From Hippopus hippopus (Eukaryota; Mollusca; Bivalvia; Cardiida; Cardiidae): a DNA stretch of 64,000 bases. Below are positions 20,436 to 31,392 of the stretch, piece after piece; positions within the stretch are counted from its first letter, which is position 1, and every line of letters begins with the position of its first letter. A program made the position numbers and the translations under genes. Under the pieces are notes generated by a model that made no database searches, was not told the origin of the DNA, and saw only the letters and a program-made list of their open reading frames with translations. The DNA lies in assembly GCA_946811185.2 (NCBI GenBank), contig OX328112.1:25495742-25559741 (forward strand), in the 5' to 3' direction.

Positions 20436-20655
20436 CTTACGAACATGGAAGTTCGCAACAAATGCATAGCTGAAATACAAACCGCGTCTGGCGGGATTCG
20501 TACCCCTGCGGAAACGATCCTCGTTCATTCAGGTTTGAAAGACCAACACCTTTACCACAGAGCTAAAGAGAATTCTCCCTAACGAAATTGTTAGCTATTG
20601 ATTTTATAAGGGAAAAAGCTTTGCTGTGAGGACGGAGTGATCTCCCGTAACACCT
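20436..20655 (-). mobile_element. tRNA-derived SINE (type S4)
   Basis: The minus strand reads TTAGCTCTGTGGTAAAGGTG and GGGGTACGAATCCCGCC. The flanking body GTTACGGGAGATCACTCCG is shared with 5400. Confidence 0.75.
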
Positions 20656-20871
20656 TCCATCAATATAAGAAAAGAAATTAAGCACCGGGTAATCTATTAT
20701 TTTTATCATGTGATCGATCCAGATCACTTTTAATGAGTAATTCTAAATAGCCTACCCGAGTGAAACCAGTTTGAACTTTTGACCCTTCTGTTATGTTATG
20801 ATAGACATGCCATCGTTTCAACTGATTAAACCTTCCTTCCATGGGCAAAAACAGGGTATTTTGCGGAAGGC
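20656..20871. other. Intergenic stretch, nothing recognised
   Basis: No gene or repeat is recognised. Confidence 0.4.
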
Positions 20872-20965
20872 ATAGATCAAGATCAGACTGCACAGAACGT
20901 GCAGTCTGATCTTGGATCTACGCCATCCGCTTGTTTGGTCAAGCCTATAAGATAAAAAAGTCTCC
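20872..20965 (+). repeat. Family D hairpin repeat
   Basis: AAGATCAGACTGCACAGAACG / CGTGCAGTCTGATCTTGG is followed by CATCCGCTTGTTTGGTC. Confidence 0.8.
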
Positions 20966-21054
20966 CTGAGTTTCACTGGATTGTATTTTAAACTTACGAC
21001 AGAAGTCGAGTTTAATAATTTGGTTCTTAGAGAGTTAGCAAATTTTCTCATTAG

Positions 21055-21155
21055 CTGCTAAGCGCGACTTAATGACCTTTTGCGGACAGCGTAGATCAAG
21101 ATCAGACTGCACAGAACGTGCAGTCTGATCTTGATCTATACCGTCCGATAAGGAG
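21055..21155 (+). repeat. Family D hairpin repeat, paired with the previous copy
   Basis: GCTGCTAAGCGCGACTTAATG and TTTTGCGGACAGCGTAG lead into the same hairpin. The pair at 20872 and 21055 brackets about 90 bp. Confidence 0.8.
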
Positions 21156-21474
21156 ATATTCTTCCTCCCAAAGATTCCTTTGCATTAAGAAAAAATGGGT
21201 TTTACTATCGACTTAAAAGTTTCATTTCACTTACTTAGCAGGATAATGGTTGACTCAATATCTTGTGAAACAAGCTTTATAGCTGACGACTGCTAAATGA
21301 TTGGGGTTAAAATGTGAAATAAATAAATGAGTAATTTCTCCTTTTGCCACAAAGTTTTCAAGATCGGTCTGCTCCAAGACGAAAAAAGGCCGTCTGTTTT
21401 AGGTGCGGTGATAAATCTGACCAGCTAATTACCGGATTGTTTAACACTTGAAACGTCTAAAACAAAAAATGACC
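21156..21474. other. Intergenic stretch with family C and D debris
   Basis: TTTCTCCTTTTGCCACAAAG at about 21336 resembles a family C half. No gene is seen. Confidence 0.35.
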
Positions 21475-21733
21475 GAGCCATGCTCTGGCAAAAGGAGGCT
21501 TAATGCATCACCGTGATACATGATACCGGCCCAATCATCACATAATTATGGATCCTTTATAGCCATTTTTTTTAAATAACCGACTTAATCATGAGGTAGA
21601 CTGGTCCTTTGACATACAGAAAATTGACCGATAGCGAAAAGTTTCTGCCCAGGTCAGCCTTCGAAGACTGCGCAGGTAGACCTGGGTCGATACTTTTCGC
21701 GGATGCATTAAGCCCCCTTTTCACAAAGCATAG
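21475..21733 (+). repeat. Family B miniature inverted-repeat element
   Basis: It starts GAGCCATGCTCTGGCAAAAG and ends TTTTCACAAAGCATAG. The inner palindrome is AGGTCAGCCTTCGAAGACTG / CGCAGGTAGACCTGG. Confidence 0.75.
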
Positions 21734-21755
21734 ACGAGGTCTACAATTTAAGACC

Positions 21756-21940
21756 AGGGCCCGTATTCCTCAACCATTTGTAATTTCATTCTAACTCTAA
21801 ATTGGGTATGTAATTAAAACTTCTGATTGGCTAGACCATTCGGTTTGACCAATCAGAAGTTGTGTTACTTTCGACCTTATATAAACATTTGAGAATATGC
21901 CTTGAAATATTGGTAAGAATGGTTGTTAAGTACGGACCCA
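21756..21940. repeat. Family F foldback repeat
   Basis: The ends GGGCCCGTATTCCTCAACC and GGTTGTTAAGTACGGACCC are inverted. The core is TCTGATTGGCTAGACCA / TTTGACCAATCAGA. Confidence 0.75.
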
Positions 21941-22784
21941 GTTAATTTTTACATAGCCTGGGTCCAGGCAGTAATAATTTCTTAATTACTCCGTATCACG
22001 TTCTCTTAATCGCCATCCTTGGCAGAGCTTATCTGTTTTTCGCTTCCGTGATTATTACCGCCTGGGAACATTCGAGGGTCTTCACATGATCACGCATTGT
22101 GCAGATAATCTAATTATAGATTTGTTTTTTGCGTGACGTCACTATGTCGAAAACAATGGATTCGTGCATTTTTAGGCCAATTCAAATACAACGGGGGTGA
22201 TTTTCTGTACGAGTGACTTTCCCGAACCGGTCTGTGAAATAAAAAATACATCGTGATCTTCAACAACCTTTATTATTGTTAATCTATCCTCCAAAGTCAT
22301 TGTGAATAACGTGTTTAAAATTTTGTAGTCAATATTTTCAAACATTGCTTACAAACAGGAAGTGATCAAACCGAGGTAATTGGAATTTCGGTATCTATTT
22401 TTAGTCATTTAAGTTGGAAAACCGATTGCAGCGACACCTACTTCACCCCACTGTTTGATGGAATAAAGTAGATGTCGCTGCGATCGGTTTTCGAATGTCC
22501 CCAGGCCGTCATTTTGACAATATAACGTCCGAATGATAGAAAAGTAAAAAAAAAATGAACGGACTGGAACCCTGGCTAAGCTTAACAGGGCAAAGACCCA
22601 TTCTGGTTGCTTGTCAGATAGTGTAGATGAAGGTCAAACTGAAAAAAAAAAAAAAAATGATGTTCGAAAAGTCAAGGCCGCTAGAAATGCTTAGCTCAGG
22701 TAACCAAACGGTCTAATACAACAAAATTTCGCAGCCATTGCACTGATGCAGACAACAGATTGATATTTCGTTTTTGTTATTGTC
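21941..22784. other. Intergenic stretch with one short inverted repeat
   Basis: At 22416-22482 AAAACCGATTGCAGCGACA pairs with TGTCGCTGCGATCGGTTTT. Nothing else is recognised. Confidence 0.5.
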
Positions 22785-22865
22785 GCCACCGGTTGCTCGT
22801 ATGGGCGACGCCCCAAGAGCACTGTAGCACTGCTAGTTTTGTTACCGGGGGTGCAAGGTACAGAG
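22785..22865 (-). mobile_element. SINE S3 fragment
   Basis: GCCACCGGTTGCTCGTATGG and CGACGCCCCAAGA match the distal part of the fuller S3 copy at 25500-25797. Confidence 0.5.
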
Positions 22866-22867
22866 CG

Positions 22868-22996
22868 AAACTATTTGCTATTGGTCAATTTTCTTCATGC
22901 CAACGTCAGTCTTTCTCATGAATCAGACGGTTGTTATACAAAATGAATGCATCACGGAGATGTATTAAAACTTCTTTTGCCAAAGCGCAGCTCATT
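22868..22996 (-). repeat. Family B fragment, reverse
   Basis: GCTATTGGTCAATTTTCTTC, TCATGAATCAGACGGTTGTT and CATCACGGAGATG match family B in reverse. It borders the duplicated block that follows. Confidence 0.6.
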
Positions 22997-23689
22997 ATAC
23001 AAAAGTATTCAGGAATTGCTATACTGAAAACAGTATTTAGTAATAATGTAATTTTTGGAGTGACAGTAACACCAGAGGTTTATTCTGACAACAATATTGC
23101 TGAAAACATCGATCCATAATGTTTAATTCGTATGAAATAGGATAATCTACCGCTTTTGTGCGGTTTCGAAAATGCGACATGAAATTTAATGCTTATGAGC
23201 AGGAACACTACCCTCGACTAGGGTCAATGATACTAATATAAAGATGGAGCATATCCGGATGAAAAGTAGGAGAATGGAGGCGGGACTTTTTTTAAGTTAA
23301 TTGTATGCATGCGCGTCGTTCTTTTTTAAAACGTGCACCATTTCTTTTTTTTTTTTTTTTTCAGTTAAGCGTAATGATGAACTTTCAATCATTTGATAAA
23401 TCTCATTTACTGTGAAATAAAGACAACATAAAGAAAACTACAAATTACTACTCTGCCTTGTTTTTTACCCACGGTCTTTATCTAACGTTTTTGCACACGC
23501 AAAAAATTATCTACAGATCTTCCGCCGCACAAAATAATATAAAAAATTCATACAATCGAACCATAAAAATCGGTCGATTTCAACCGAGAAAGTACGTATC
23601 TTTTCACCGGACAAAGTTATTTTACTCCTCCGAGTTGGAACAATTCTGAGACGGAATTTATATTTGTGGCTTTTATGAATTGTCTTTAA

Positions 23690-23815
23690 AAGGTTATAAA
23701 ATTTGGAAAGAAGGAGAAATGCTGTTTTCCAGCATTTTTCCATCTCTCGAGATGGTTTCAAAAACCCTATACCTCGGGACAGTAAAAACCAGGATAAACT
23801 GGTAAAGGGATAAAC
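23690..23815 (-). repeat. Family C remnant inside duplication copy 1
   Basis: AAGGAGAAATGCTGTTTTCCAGCATTTTTCC with flanks CTGGTAAAGGG. The same remnant is at 56885-57015 in copy 2, so it predates the duplication. Confidence 0.6.
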
Positions 23816-24235
23816 CGGAAATAGATTCCAACCGGAAATGGAGATCTGAATGATTAGTAGTGTGAGTGGACAGTTTTTGTACACTGTGAGAAATTAAACT
23901 GTAAATCAATTAGGCCATATCTAGCGTATTTGCAATTTCTGAGAATCTTGGTAAAAGATATATCAGACGTAATTATTTCTTAACACCTAAACTACTTAAA
24001 AAATGAAACACAGGTTTTAGTGGGAGGACAATTTAAACATTTTCAAGGCTGTTTTGTCCATATTAAGTTAAAATGATCAATGATTCGAACATAGGATCTA
24101 TGCAATCTTATCATAATCTAGATTGTCCGTAAATACACTCTTTGTTGCGTTTCTCTTAACTGTGCGAAATGTATTCACGTGTCAGGACACGCGTTACTGT
24201 GTATTCTGCTTCTTAGCTTGAACTCCATATCAGAG

Positions 24236-24490
24236 GGTCCTGCGTGGCTCAGTGGTAATGCGTGGCTCAGTGGTAAAGTGTAGGACACGTGACCTGGAGG
24301 TCCGGGGCTCGAGCCTCACTGGATCCATTGGGCTTTTCGCGGGAGTTGTCTTGGGCAAGACACTTCAGAGTCCTAGCTTAGTACTGGTGAAACCCAGGAA
24401 ATGCGTGAAGACATGTATATCAGCCGTTGCTGTGATGTGACTGAAATAATGTTGAAAGCGGCGTAAAACACCATTCAAATAATCAGTTAA
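24236..24490 (+). mobile_element. tRNA-derived SINE (type S2), with a 5' stutter
   Basis: TGCGTGGCTCAGTGGTAA is repeated at 24241 and 24259, then GGTCCGGGGCTCGAGCC (B-box-like) follows. The body ends GCGGCGTAAAACACCATTC. A shorter copy sits at the matching place in the duplicate (57448). Confidence 0.75.
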
Positions 24491-24499
24491 CTCCATGTT

Positions 24500-24735
24500 A
24501 AAGGCTCCATCAAAGGTAGCTTAATGCAACTGCAAAAAGGACAGCCTGCGCAGTCAAAACTTTTTGGTAGTTGTCAGTTTTCTGCATGTCCAAGGATCAT
24601 ACTCCCTCAATAGACGTGATTCAGTCGGTTGTTTGACATGAAAGTTTTTCATTGATCCATAAATATGTGAAATTTTCTCAGTATAACGCATCACGGAAAT
24701 GCATTGAACACTCTTCCAGAGGGCTGAACTATTCT
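24500..24735 (-). repeat. Family B element, reverse, decayed
   Basis: CAGCCTGCGCAGTC, GTGATTCAGTCGGTTGTTTGAC and CGCATCACGGAAATGCATTG are the family landmarks. Its counterpart at 57555-58028 contains a family A insertion that is absent here. Confidence 0.65.
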
Positions 24736-24869
24736 GATTGAGCATAAAGCATTATAAATCTATGAGTTTAGCGCCTACTTTCGATTTCGATTAGGTTTCT
24801 GTTTTAACTTTGCTTCAACTTTACGAATAGCAGAGCTATTGTGTTCCATACCAAGTGGTTAATCAATGG

Positions 24870-25166
24870 ATTGTATTGTGTTTAACGCCGTTTTTAAAAT
24901 TATTTCAATATCGCAGCGCTCAGTACACCTTTTCATGCTATCCTGAAATTTCTGCTACCAGTATCGCACAATATCCTTACCAAGCCACTGGCTGCTTTTC
25001 TTTATAACCATCGTCTAAACAATGATCAGCGGCCAGAGAGAAATGAAGTCTGTTGCAGTGACTATCATCAATCCCCAGAAAAAAATTGGCCGCGCTGGGC
25101 GTTTGAACCAGCGACCCCTGTTCACAAAATCCTATACGCTATCGACTGGGCTACCGGGGCTCAGCG
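24870..25166 (-). mobile_element. tRNA-derived SINE (type S1), shared with duplicate
   Basis: The minus strand starts GCTGAGCCCCGGTAGCCCAG. The counterpart is at 58210-58516, so the insertion is older than the duplication. Confidence 0.75.
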
Positions 25167-25289
25167 CATATAAAGTGGGAAAAAATGCCCCAGTGTTAAC
25201 ATAGCGTAAAATACACGAATTTATCCTCTTGCAATAGCTGAATATAGAATCCACTGAATCTTAAAAAGACTTTTTTTTTTATTTTATAG

Positions 25290-25380
25290 GCTTGACGAAA
25301 CAAACGGACGGTATAGATCCAAGATCACGCTACACGTTCTGTGCAGTTTGATTTTGATCTATGTAGTTCGCAAAAGCCCA
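25290..25380 (+). repeat. Family D hairpin repeat, shared with duplicate
   Basis: AAGATCACGCTACACGTTC / TGTGCAGTTTGATTTTG. The counterpart is at 58870-58945. Confidence 0.7.
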
Positions 25381-25499
25381 CGTTTGCTCCTCTTGTCCTT
25401 AAAGGGCTTTAAACACGGCTCGGGGGTTTTCTTGGAGCTACCATACAGGCACGTTTTACGTTGTTTTGTGTATGATTTTGGCCCAATTTTGTTCTATTT

Positions 25500-25797
25500 C
25501 AATATGATTGAACTTGCGATTATTGCCACCGGTTGCCCATATGGGCTACGCCCCCCCTCCCCAAGACTGTTAATATTGTTAAGGGGGGGATAGTGCAGAT
25601 ACAGGACGAAACCCAGCCTGGTTCTTTGACGTGCTCGGTGTAGAGTACCGTCACACGGGACCTCGGTTTAACGTCTCATCCGAAAGACTATCAGTAATTT
25701 TAGATGGCCAGCCGTGGGAATCGAACCCACACCCTCAAGTGACCCGAAACATCACGTTCACGAGTCCTATGCTCTACCTACTGAGCTATGAAACCCA
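25500..25797 (-). mobile_element. tRNA-derived SINE (type S3), only in copy 1
   Basis: The minus strand reads TTTCATAGCTCAGTAGGTAG (A-box-like) and GGGTTCGATTCCC (B-box-like). The distal part contains GGTTGCCCATATGGGC. The duplicate shows an empty site near 59070. Confidence 0.8.
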
Positions 25798-25837
25798 TCT
25801 CAGCAGTTACGTTTGCTCTTTTTTCAATGTATCGCTA

Positions 25838-26055
25838 TACCCTTTACCACACAAAACGAACCGGAGGGAGATAGTTTTTCAATACAGTGAAGGAAACAGA
25901 AAATGCTGGTAACATCGTTACATGCCGATCATTTACTTCTTGACCCACGATGTTGTCTTACCATATAGAGGAAAAATCCCACAATTTATGCTAAATTTAA
26001 TTCTTGTTGTCTGCAAATGCATTGGACTTTGTCGTTTGGCTAAGAGGTTCAAAGG
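25838..26055 (+). repeat. Family C element, shared with duplicate
   Basis: CCCTTTACCACACAAAACG opens it and TTGTCGTTTGGCTAAGAGG closes it. The counterpart is at 59120-59350. Confidence 0.7.
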
Positions 26056-26337
26056 AAATGGAAACAACGATAACAGCCAATAAACAAGCATTAAAGGTAG
26101 ACAACTCCAACAAATCGTAGGACGGTTCTGACACAGTTATTGGTCTTGCACTTAAAACACTATTATTTTCAACCAGATTTATGCAAAGTTCATGCAATCA
26201 ATCGTTGGAAATATTTCGGTATAGGAGATACTATTCATATTGAGCCCTTTTTCCCCTGTTCGTTACAGTGTGTTTAAACGGTCGCAAATCTAATTCTGCA
26301 AATGAAAAAAATGAAAAATAAAAAGCGCCGTTTTAAC

Positions 26338-26445
26338 ACTAAGGCTGCTAAGCGCGACTCACTGACCATTTGCGGACAGTGTAGATCAAGATCAGACTGC
26401 ACAGAACGTGCAGTCTGATCTTGGATTTACACTGTCCGAACCGAA
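26338..26445 (+). repeat. Family D hairpin repeat, only in copy 1
   Basis: GCTGCTAAGCGCGACTCACTG leads into AAGATCAGACTGCACAGAACG / GTGCAGTCTGATCTTGG. Confidence 0.8.
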
Positions 26446-26467
26446 AATGACATATTGCCCCTTTCTC

Positions 26468-26502
26468 CTCCCCCCCCCCCCCCAAAAAAAAAAAAAAAAA
26501 AA
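26468..26502. repeat. C run followed by A run
   Basis: A homopolymer tract of C then A. Its length is likely to be unreliable in assembly. Confidence 0.8.
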
Positions 26503-27002
26503 TTTGGAAATAGCAAAATTTAGGTTTTTACTATCAGCTCAAAAAATTCATTTCACTTATTTAGCAGAATAAGGATTAATTTAGTCTCTATCTTGTGCAA
26601 TACCTTCTCTTTTAGTTAACAAATTTTTTTATATCCCCCCTTTTTTTTTTGGCCGTAAATCGTGTTGATTAATGTTTGATTGATTGATGTTTAATATGGA
26701 TGTGTAAACTGTTAAGTTTCTACTTCACAATTTTGCCTTTCGTTTCTAGGAACTGCCAATACATGCTCCTGTAAAATATTATTAGCTTTCCCATTTATAG
26801 AAGAAATATAGGATCTGACAAAAGTTGGCGTTTGAGATAAAATTTTTAAACACGAAGACACCGTTGTCTGCGCATGTCATATTCTTCGAAGATTCGATCT
26901 GTCTGCTATGACGCATCACCCATCCCCGAATATTAAGGAAAAGTAGGGCTTATACCGAAGCTATTAGCCTATTACCCAAGCATGCAGGGGCTGTTTTAAT
27001 AA

Positions 27003-27205
27003 ATGGCCGGTACATAGGTTACATGCTAGCCGATCATAGCTGACTGAATCGCACCAGGTAGCGTTTTTTTGAGTAAACGTTTATTTCATTTTGAAATTCA
27101 AAGTAACGGTTGTATTGAAAAGTAGTCCGGTTCTGTACCCAGAATGCCAAAATTAGATAGATGGATAGTTGTAGAATGCCATCTAGCGGGAGATAATGAC
27201 GAAGA
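27003..27205 (+). repeat. Repeat shared with 38473-39515
   Basis: ACATAGGTTACATGCTAGCC, CGCACCAGGTAGCG, AAAGTAACGGTTGT and AATGCCATCTAGCGGGAGAT occur in the same order in both places. Confidence 0.8.
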
Positions 27206-27224
27206 TACTGGCTACCGCGCAAGA

Positions 27225-27435
27225 AAATTTTGACATCTTACACGACCTTCGGTCTCGCGCGATATCGAATTTTCTCACGCACCTCGAATCAAATACATGC
27301 ACCAGTAAAGTCACTAGAGTATAATATTCCGTATGTACTGACTTTCCTGATACTTGTATTTAATTCGAGCAGCGTGGGAAAATTTAGTATCGCTCGAGAC
27401 CAAAGGTCGACCGAGATGCCAAAATTTTCTTACAC
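27225..27435. repeat. Imperfect inverted repeat, CTCGCGCG/CTCGAG type
   Basis: GAAAATTTTGACATCTTAC near 27222 is mirrored by a related AAAATTTTCTTAC near 27420. TACATGCACCAGTAAAGTCA pairs with TGACTTTCCTGATACTTGTA. A third partial arm follows at about 27450. Confidence 0.65.
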
Positions 27436-28544
27436 AGCGAGAAGTAAATACAAGCACCAGGAAAGTCACTACAGCATGATATTCCTTTTATTATATACCT
27501 AAACCTTTTCAACGACAAAATACGGTAAACAAAAATAAAACAAATAATGGTGTTGTAGCCAGTAACTTCGTTTTTATGAATGGCGGATGAATATAACAGC
27601 GTAAAATTTTGACCAATCAAATTGCAAATGAATACATACCTATTCAGCGCGTGAGTTAAGTCATCATAACGTCATTTTACCATATTTGGAACCGTTTTTC
27701 ACAGTGTGTAGATATGGATATTTTCTGTCGTGTGTGATATTTTATCCGCGTGCGACGCATGTATTTGAGCCGGAAAATTTTCAGGTATCTATGGTGGCAT
27801 ATTTCTGCCACGAGATACGAGATAGCTATCATGATAATTTTAGTAAACTATCGCGATAAATTAAAAGTTTCCTGGAAATCTTATCAAGAAAGTGAAAAAT
27901 TTCCTGATAAAAGGATCACGATAAACTAATATTTTATCGCAAAATTTCTCAACCGTGCTCGAAGCTGACATGCGAGATAAACCTATTGTGATAGTTCTAC
28001 CCGTTTCTCGATATCTATAAATAGAAAATGCATCATTTGGATGAACTCGGCAGTTTTGACTTAAAGGGCAACTACAGCCAAAATCTCATTTTGGATATAT
28101 GAATCCTTTAATGAAAACAATCTTAAAATTGAAAACCGTATTTCAATGTTATAAGCGAAAATGTGGTTTGCACACCTGTGCGAGTTTGTGAAATCTGCGA
28201 TAAACCGGATGTGACACCACACTTATTTCGGCTTCTGTGTACTATTAATTTGCTCTGATACTGACTTTTTTCTCACAGCCTTATCTTCCCTCATGTCGGG
28301 AGACGACTGTTTTCGTCACACAAATCCCTATCGTATGCCGGGTGCCGAGTTTAAGCACTATTTCGAGCCAGGAGATGACTATTTATTCGCCAGTCTGCTG
28401 TCTGTCTGTCTGAACCGAATGACGTGGCTTAATATCAGATTTACCATTAATCCTCAACAGGTTAAATAAACCTTCATGCCGATTGCAAAATTTCGAATAG
28501 TGCTAGTTTTTGGAGATACAAAAATAGATATCTCCGTATTGGAC

Positions 28545-28632
28545 ACTGTACATAAGATCAGATTGCACGTTCTGTGCAGTCTGATCTTAATATACACTGT
28601 TCGGAAAAGGTCATTGATTCGCGCTCAGCAGC
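28545..28632 (+). repeat. Family D hairpin repeat
   Basis: TAAGATCAGATTGCACGTTC / TGTGCAGTCTGATCTTA is followed by ACTGTTCGGAAAAGGTCATT. Confidence 0.75.
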
Positions 28633-28710
28633 CTTGGGGCCCCACAGAAATTTAAATGAGGCAAGAAATCAATGGTAAATTCACTGTTGATTATCCATCT
28701 CTTTCATATG

Positions 28711-28716
28711 AGAGCG

Positions 28717-28754
<38 letters not shown>

Positions 28755-28797
28755 AGAGAGAGAGAGAGAGCGAGCGAGAGAGAGAGAGAGAGAGAGT
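28711..28797. repeat. GA microsatellite
   Basis: Nearly pure GA repeats with a few interruptions. Confidence 0.95.
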
Positions 28798-31174
28798 TGG
28801 AGGGTAGTTAGAATAGAAATTCGACAAGCAGATTATGGGATTTTTTTTTTTATTTAAGATCGTATGAATGTGGAAAATACAAAAGTTATGACGTTCGACT
28901 TACCCATTTAACCTGTGTAAAATTCCAAATTCCATTCACATTTTATAAGAAAAAGGGCTCAATATGGTCCTGAAAACAAAAGAGTAACTTTGTACATGAC
29001 ATGTTTAGGACAAGTGCTTGTTAACCTCCAGCAGCAAGCCGGGCAAAAAAAATATGTGAGACCACAACGGTGCGATACCAACATCAAAGAGGCGCCGAAT
29101 TAACCCTTTGCCCCTTTGCATTGATGGAACACACAATTCTTTTCGCAAAATAAAAAGTTGGCACACTAAAATTTTGTGTAAAGTTTGTATGCAGTTATAA
29201 ATTTTTAATTTACGCTGCATTTTTATGGTCAGCAATCTGCATCTGTTATCGCGTACATGATTACAGCGAGAAATACGGAAGAAGAAAGTTAAATAATTTT
29301 TGTCCACATTGGTATTTCCATTTAAATTTTACGCCTTACATTTCTCAGTAAGTAGGAAATGGACTGACCCTGTATTTTGCAGACGATCAAAAACGTTTAC
29401 TGCATGATATGGAGGGCAGGAAGGCAGGAAGCAATTCAGACAGTCTTTTAACGTTGTTGTTGATGAAAGAAACAAATTTGAAATTGTGGAAAAAAAAAAC
29501 ACGTAGGAAAATAAATGAAGATCAAGTGAAAAAATAAAAAATGGATTTAATTTTAACAGCAAATTCAGGATGTGTGCTGGATTTGACATTGTTCGTGAAT
29601 GTTAAAGAGAAGATACGATTTCTGAGGTAGATTAAGGCTTTTAATTCTTCCCAAGCTGAAGGGGACATGTAAAATGCTGACACTGATGGTGTAGATCAAG
29701 ATCAGACTGCGGAGGATTTGTAGACCGTTCAATGATCGACGGTGTCCTATGTTTGGTAGAAACAGCCTTAGAACTGTACTCGAATGACTTACTTTACACA
29801 TTGCAACGTTCCTTCTTCCTTCTACCACCTAGTAGAAGAGACTTTTTGCATGTTTCAACTATCTTGAGTTATTATTTCTTTTTTATTTTTATCTATTAAA
29901 ATTCGTTGATTAGGCAGTGGTATAACTGAAATAACTTCAAGAAATAAATTTCAAAATAGTTTTGTTTCCCACCAGAAGAATAACTTTTCCTTTTCACAAG
30001 TACTATCTCCACTAGGCTAATTCATTCAAAATTTCTTTCCTATGGTTGTAGTAAGATGTAAGAGCGATAGAGGTGAAAATTCTGCAGTACACAAGTGATT
30101 GAAACGTGATAAAGCGATTTATATCTTTACAAATTTCATGCAGTTTTCTCAGTTTTCTGCGTTAGTTCATATATAGCGACCATATCTTCTCACACTTGTA
30201 ATGTCACGGCAAACTGCCGGAAGTCACGATTTTTTCAATTAGCGACTGTCAGACAGGTGAAAATCCGAAGTTTAAACCTCTATATCTCGTGAAGTAAGCA
30301 TCACAGAACACTAAAAAAAAAATTTTGTTAACATACTCCAGTATAGTTTTATCCGATTTGGAAATGAAAATTTTGGTCTGGAGTTACCCTTTAATAAGAT
30401 TGCAGTAAGTAAAATTTCGAATCATTAACAATTTTTTTTTTGTACCTTAATTGGTAAATTTTGACAAGACTCGAAATTAACAGAGGTCTGTAAAATCACA
30501 AAGACGACTCGAAATTCCTCCTACGAACAACTTTAAAACCATCCAGGGAAAAGGAGAATTCATAAGGTTGTAGACGAAGGTGTTCCGAAACCGTATCTAA
30601 TTATAGGTACCATGAATGTCAGTTGTAGGCACGAAAGCAGAAAAAATCATGATAAGAGTTAGAATTATCGCGATATTTTTATCATGAAAATTTTTGTTTT
30701 ATCACGATACTTCTCTTAAATTATCATGATAGCTATCTCGTATCTCGCGGCAGAAATATGCCACCATAGGTATCTAATAAAAGATAAGAAAATTTCGGAA
30801 TGGGTATATTACACTGAAAACAAGGGAGGTTATGTGATAAAGTGTTTTATGATCGCACAATTGCCTCCATAAAAATTTAAAGTTTTTGTTCAAAACGATG
30901 TTAAAACATGGATAAACTATAACATTTAGTATCCCTCTGGCCAGTCCTAACCACATAAGTAAAAACCTAATGCCACGTGGACACTGTACATCAAGCAGCG
31001 ATTGAATGATAAATATTACGTGATATGGTCCCCAACACAAAACAAACACCAACAAAGATAGCAGGTAAGCAAACATGTGATGATCTACCGGGAACTAGAT
31101 TCTGACGAGCAGTTGGTGCATTATGGCGACTGTTTTCGTCAAAACAAATCACCTGATCATATACCTGATATATA

Positions 31175-31392
31175 AAGATCGTCTGGAAAAGGGTAGAAAA
31201 CACTGTGGAAAACAAACAAAAATAAAAAAAATGCTGGTTTCCAGCATTTTCTCTTTTTCCCGCAATATTTTCAATAGCTGTCTTCTTCAGGGTCTATAAG
31301 ACTCGGGACTGTGTGGTAAAGGGTTAACTTGTTGTCTGCAAATGCTTCAATTGGTCAAGTACAAACATTTTGTCGTTTGATAGAGAATTAAA
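31175..31392 (-). repeat. Family C elements, compound
   Basis: AAAATGCTGGTTTCCAGCATTTTCTC is followed by GTGTGGTAAAGGG-TTAA, then a second right half (TTGTCTGCAAATGC, TTTTGTCGTTTGATAGAG). Confidence 0.6.

Larger units (their letters stand above)
22997..26815. repeat. Segmental duplication, copy 1 (left part)
   Basis: This block aligns in order with 56278-59830, for example GTTTTTGCACACGCAAAAA at 23487 and 56695, and TCGATTTCGATTAGG at 24782 and 58134. It continues after a 4 kb insertion as 30841-31155. Unshared insertions (SINE S3 at 25.5 kb here; families A and G in the other copy) show divergence since the duplication. Confidence 0.85.
28065..30390. mobile_element. TTAA-flanked element inside the hAT-like element, 2,326 bp
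   Basis: TTAA at 28061-28064 and 30391-30394 brackets AGGGCAACTACAGCC and its near inverse GTCTGGAGTTACCCT. The unoccupied sister site at about 41075 reads GACTTCACAAGATTACAG. TTAA preference points to piggyBac-type transposition, but these ends run AGGG...CCCT rather than CCCT...AGGG. No transposase frame was found. Confidence 0.75.
27791..30767. mobile_element. hAT-like element (family M), 2,977 bp, with host insertion
   Basis: Perfect 8-bp target duplications AGGTATCT stand at 27783-27790 and 30768-30775. The ends are ATGGTGGCATATTTCTGCCA and TGGCAGAAATATGCCACCAT. Without the inner element at 28065-30390 it would be about 650 bp, close to the copies at 39806 and 40803. It is non-autonomous. 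Confidence 0.85.
26816..30840 (-). mobile_element. 4 kb insertion bounded by family K ends
   Basis: The left edge GGATCTGACAAAAGTTGGCG is the reverse complement of the family K right end, and the right edge GGGAGGTTATGTGATAA is the reverse complement of its left end. The short K copies are about 380 bp, so this copy is either an expanded relative or a K that received further insertions. The interior holds a repeat shared with 38.5 kb, an inverted repeat and a 2,977-bp hAT-like element. No transposase is recognised. Confidence 0.7.
26712..31155 (-). pseudogene. Receptor pseudogene: C-terminal half, split by 4 kb insertion
   Basis: This is the duplicate of the receptor at 59737-61323. Positions 30841-31155 (minus strand) encode the end of intracellular loop 3 and TM6-TM7 with the motif VFVLCWGPYHVIF and NVIVYPCFNIVLNKNF. 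Positions 26712-26815 encode the C-terminal tail and keep the stop codon in frame. Between them sits the nested insertion at 26816-30840. A net 17-bp deletion just before TM6, relative to the intact copy (60073-60090), shifts the frame. TM1-TM5 are absent; homology stops near 31155, next to a family C element. It cannot make a seven-helix receptor. Conserved protein-level similarity shows it came from a working gene, but I see no sign of current function. Confidence 0.85.

Noticed and set aside
27003..27660. Possible transposase gene of the 4 kb insertion
   Set aside because: Only short open frames without recognisable motifs are seen, and the sequence is shared repeat and inverted repeat.
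28672..28857. Open frame of Arg-Glu repeats
   Set aside because: It is a translation of the GA microsatellite.
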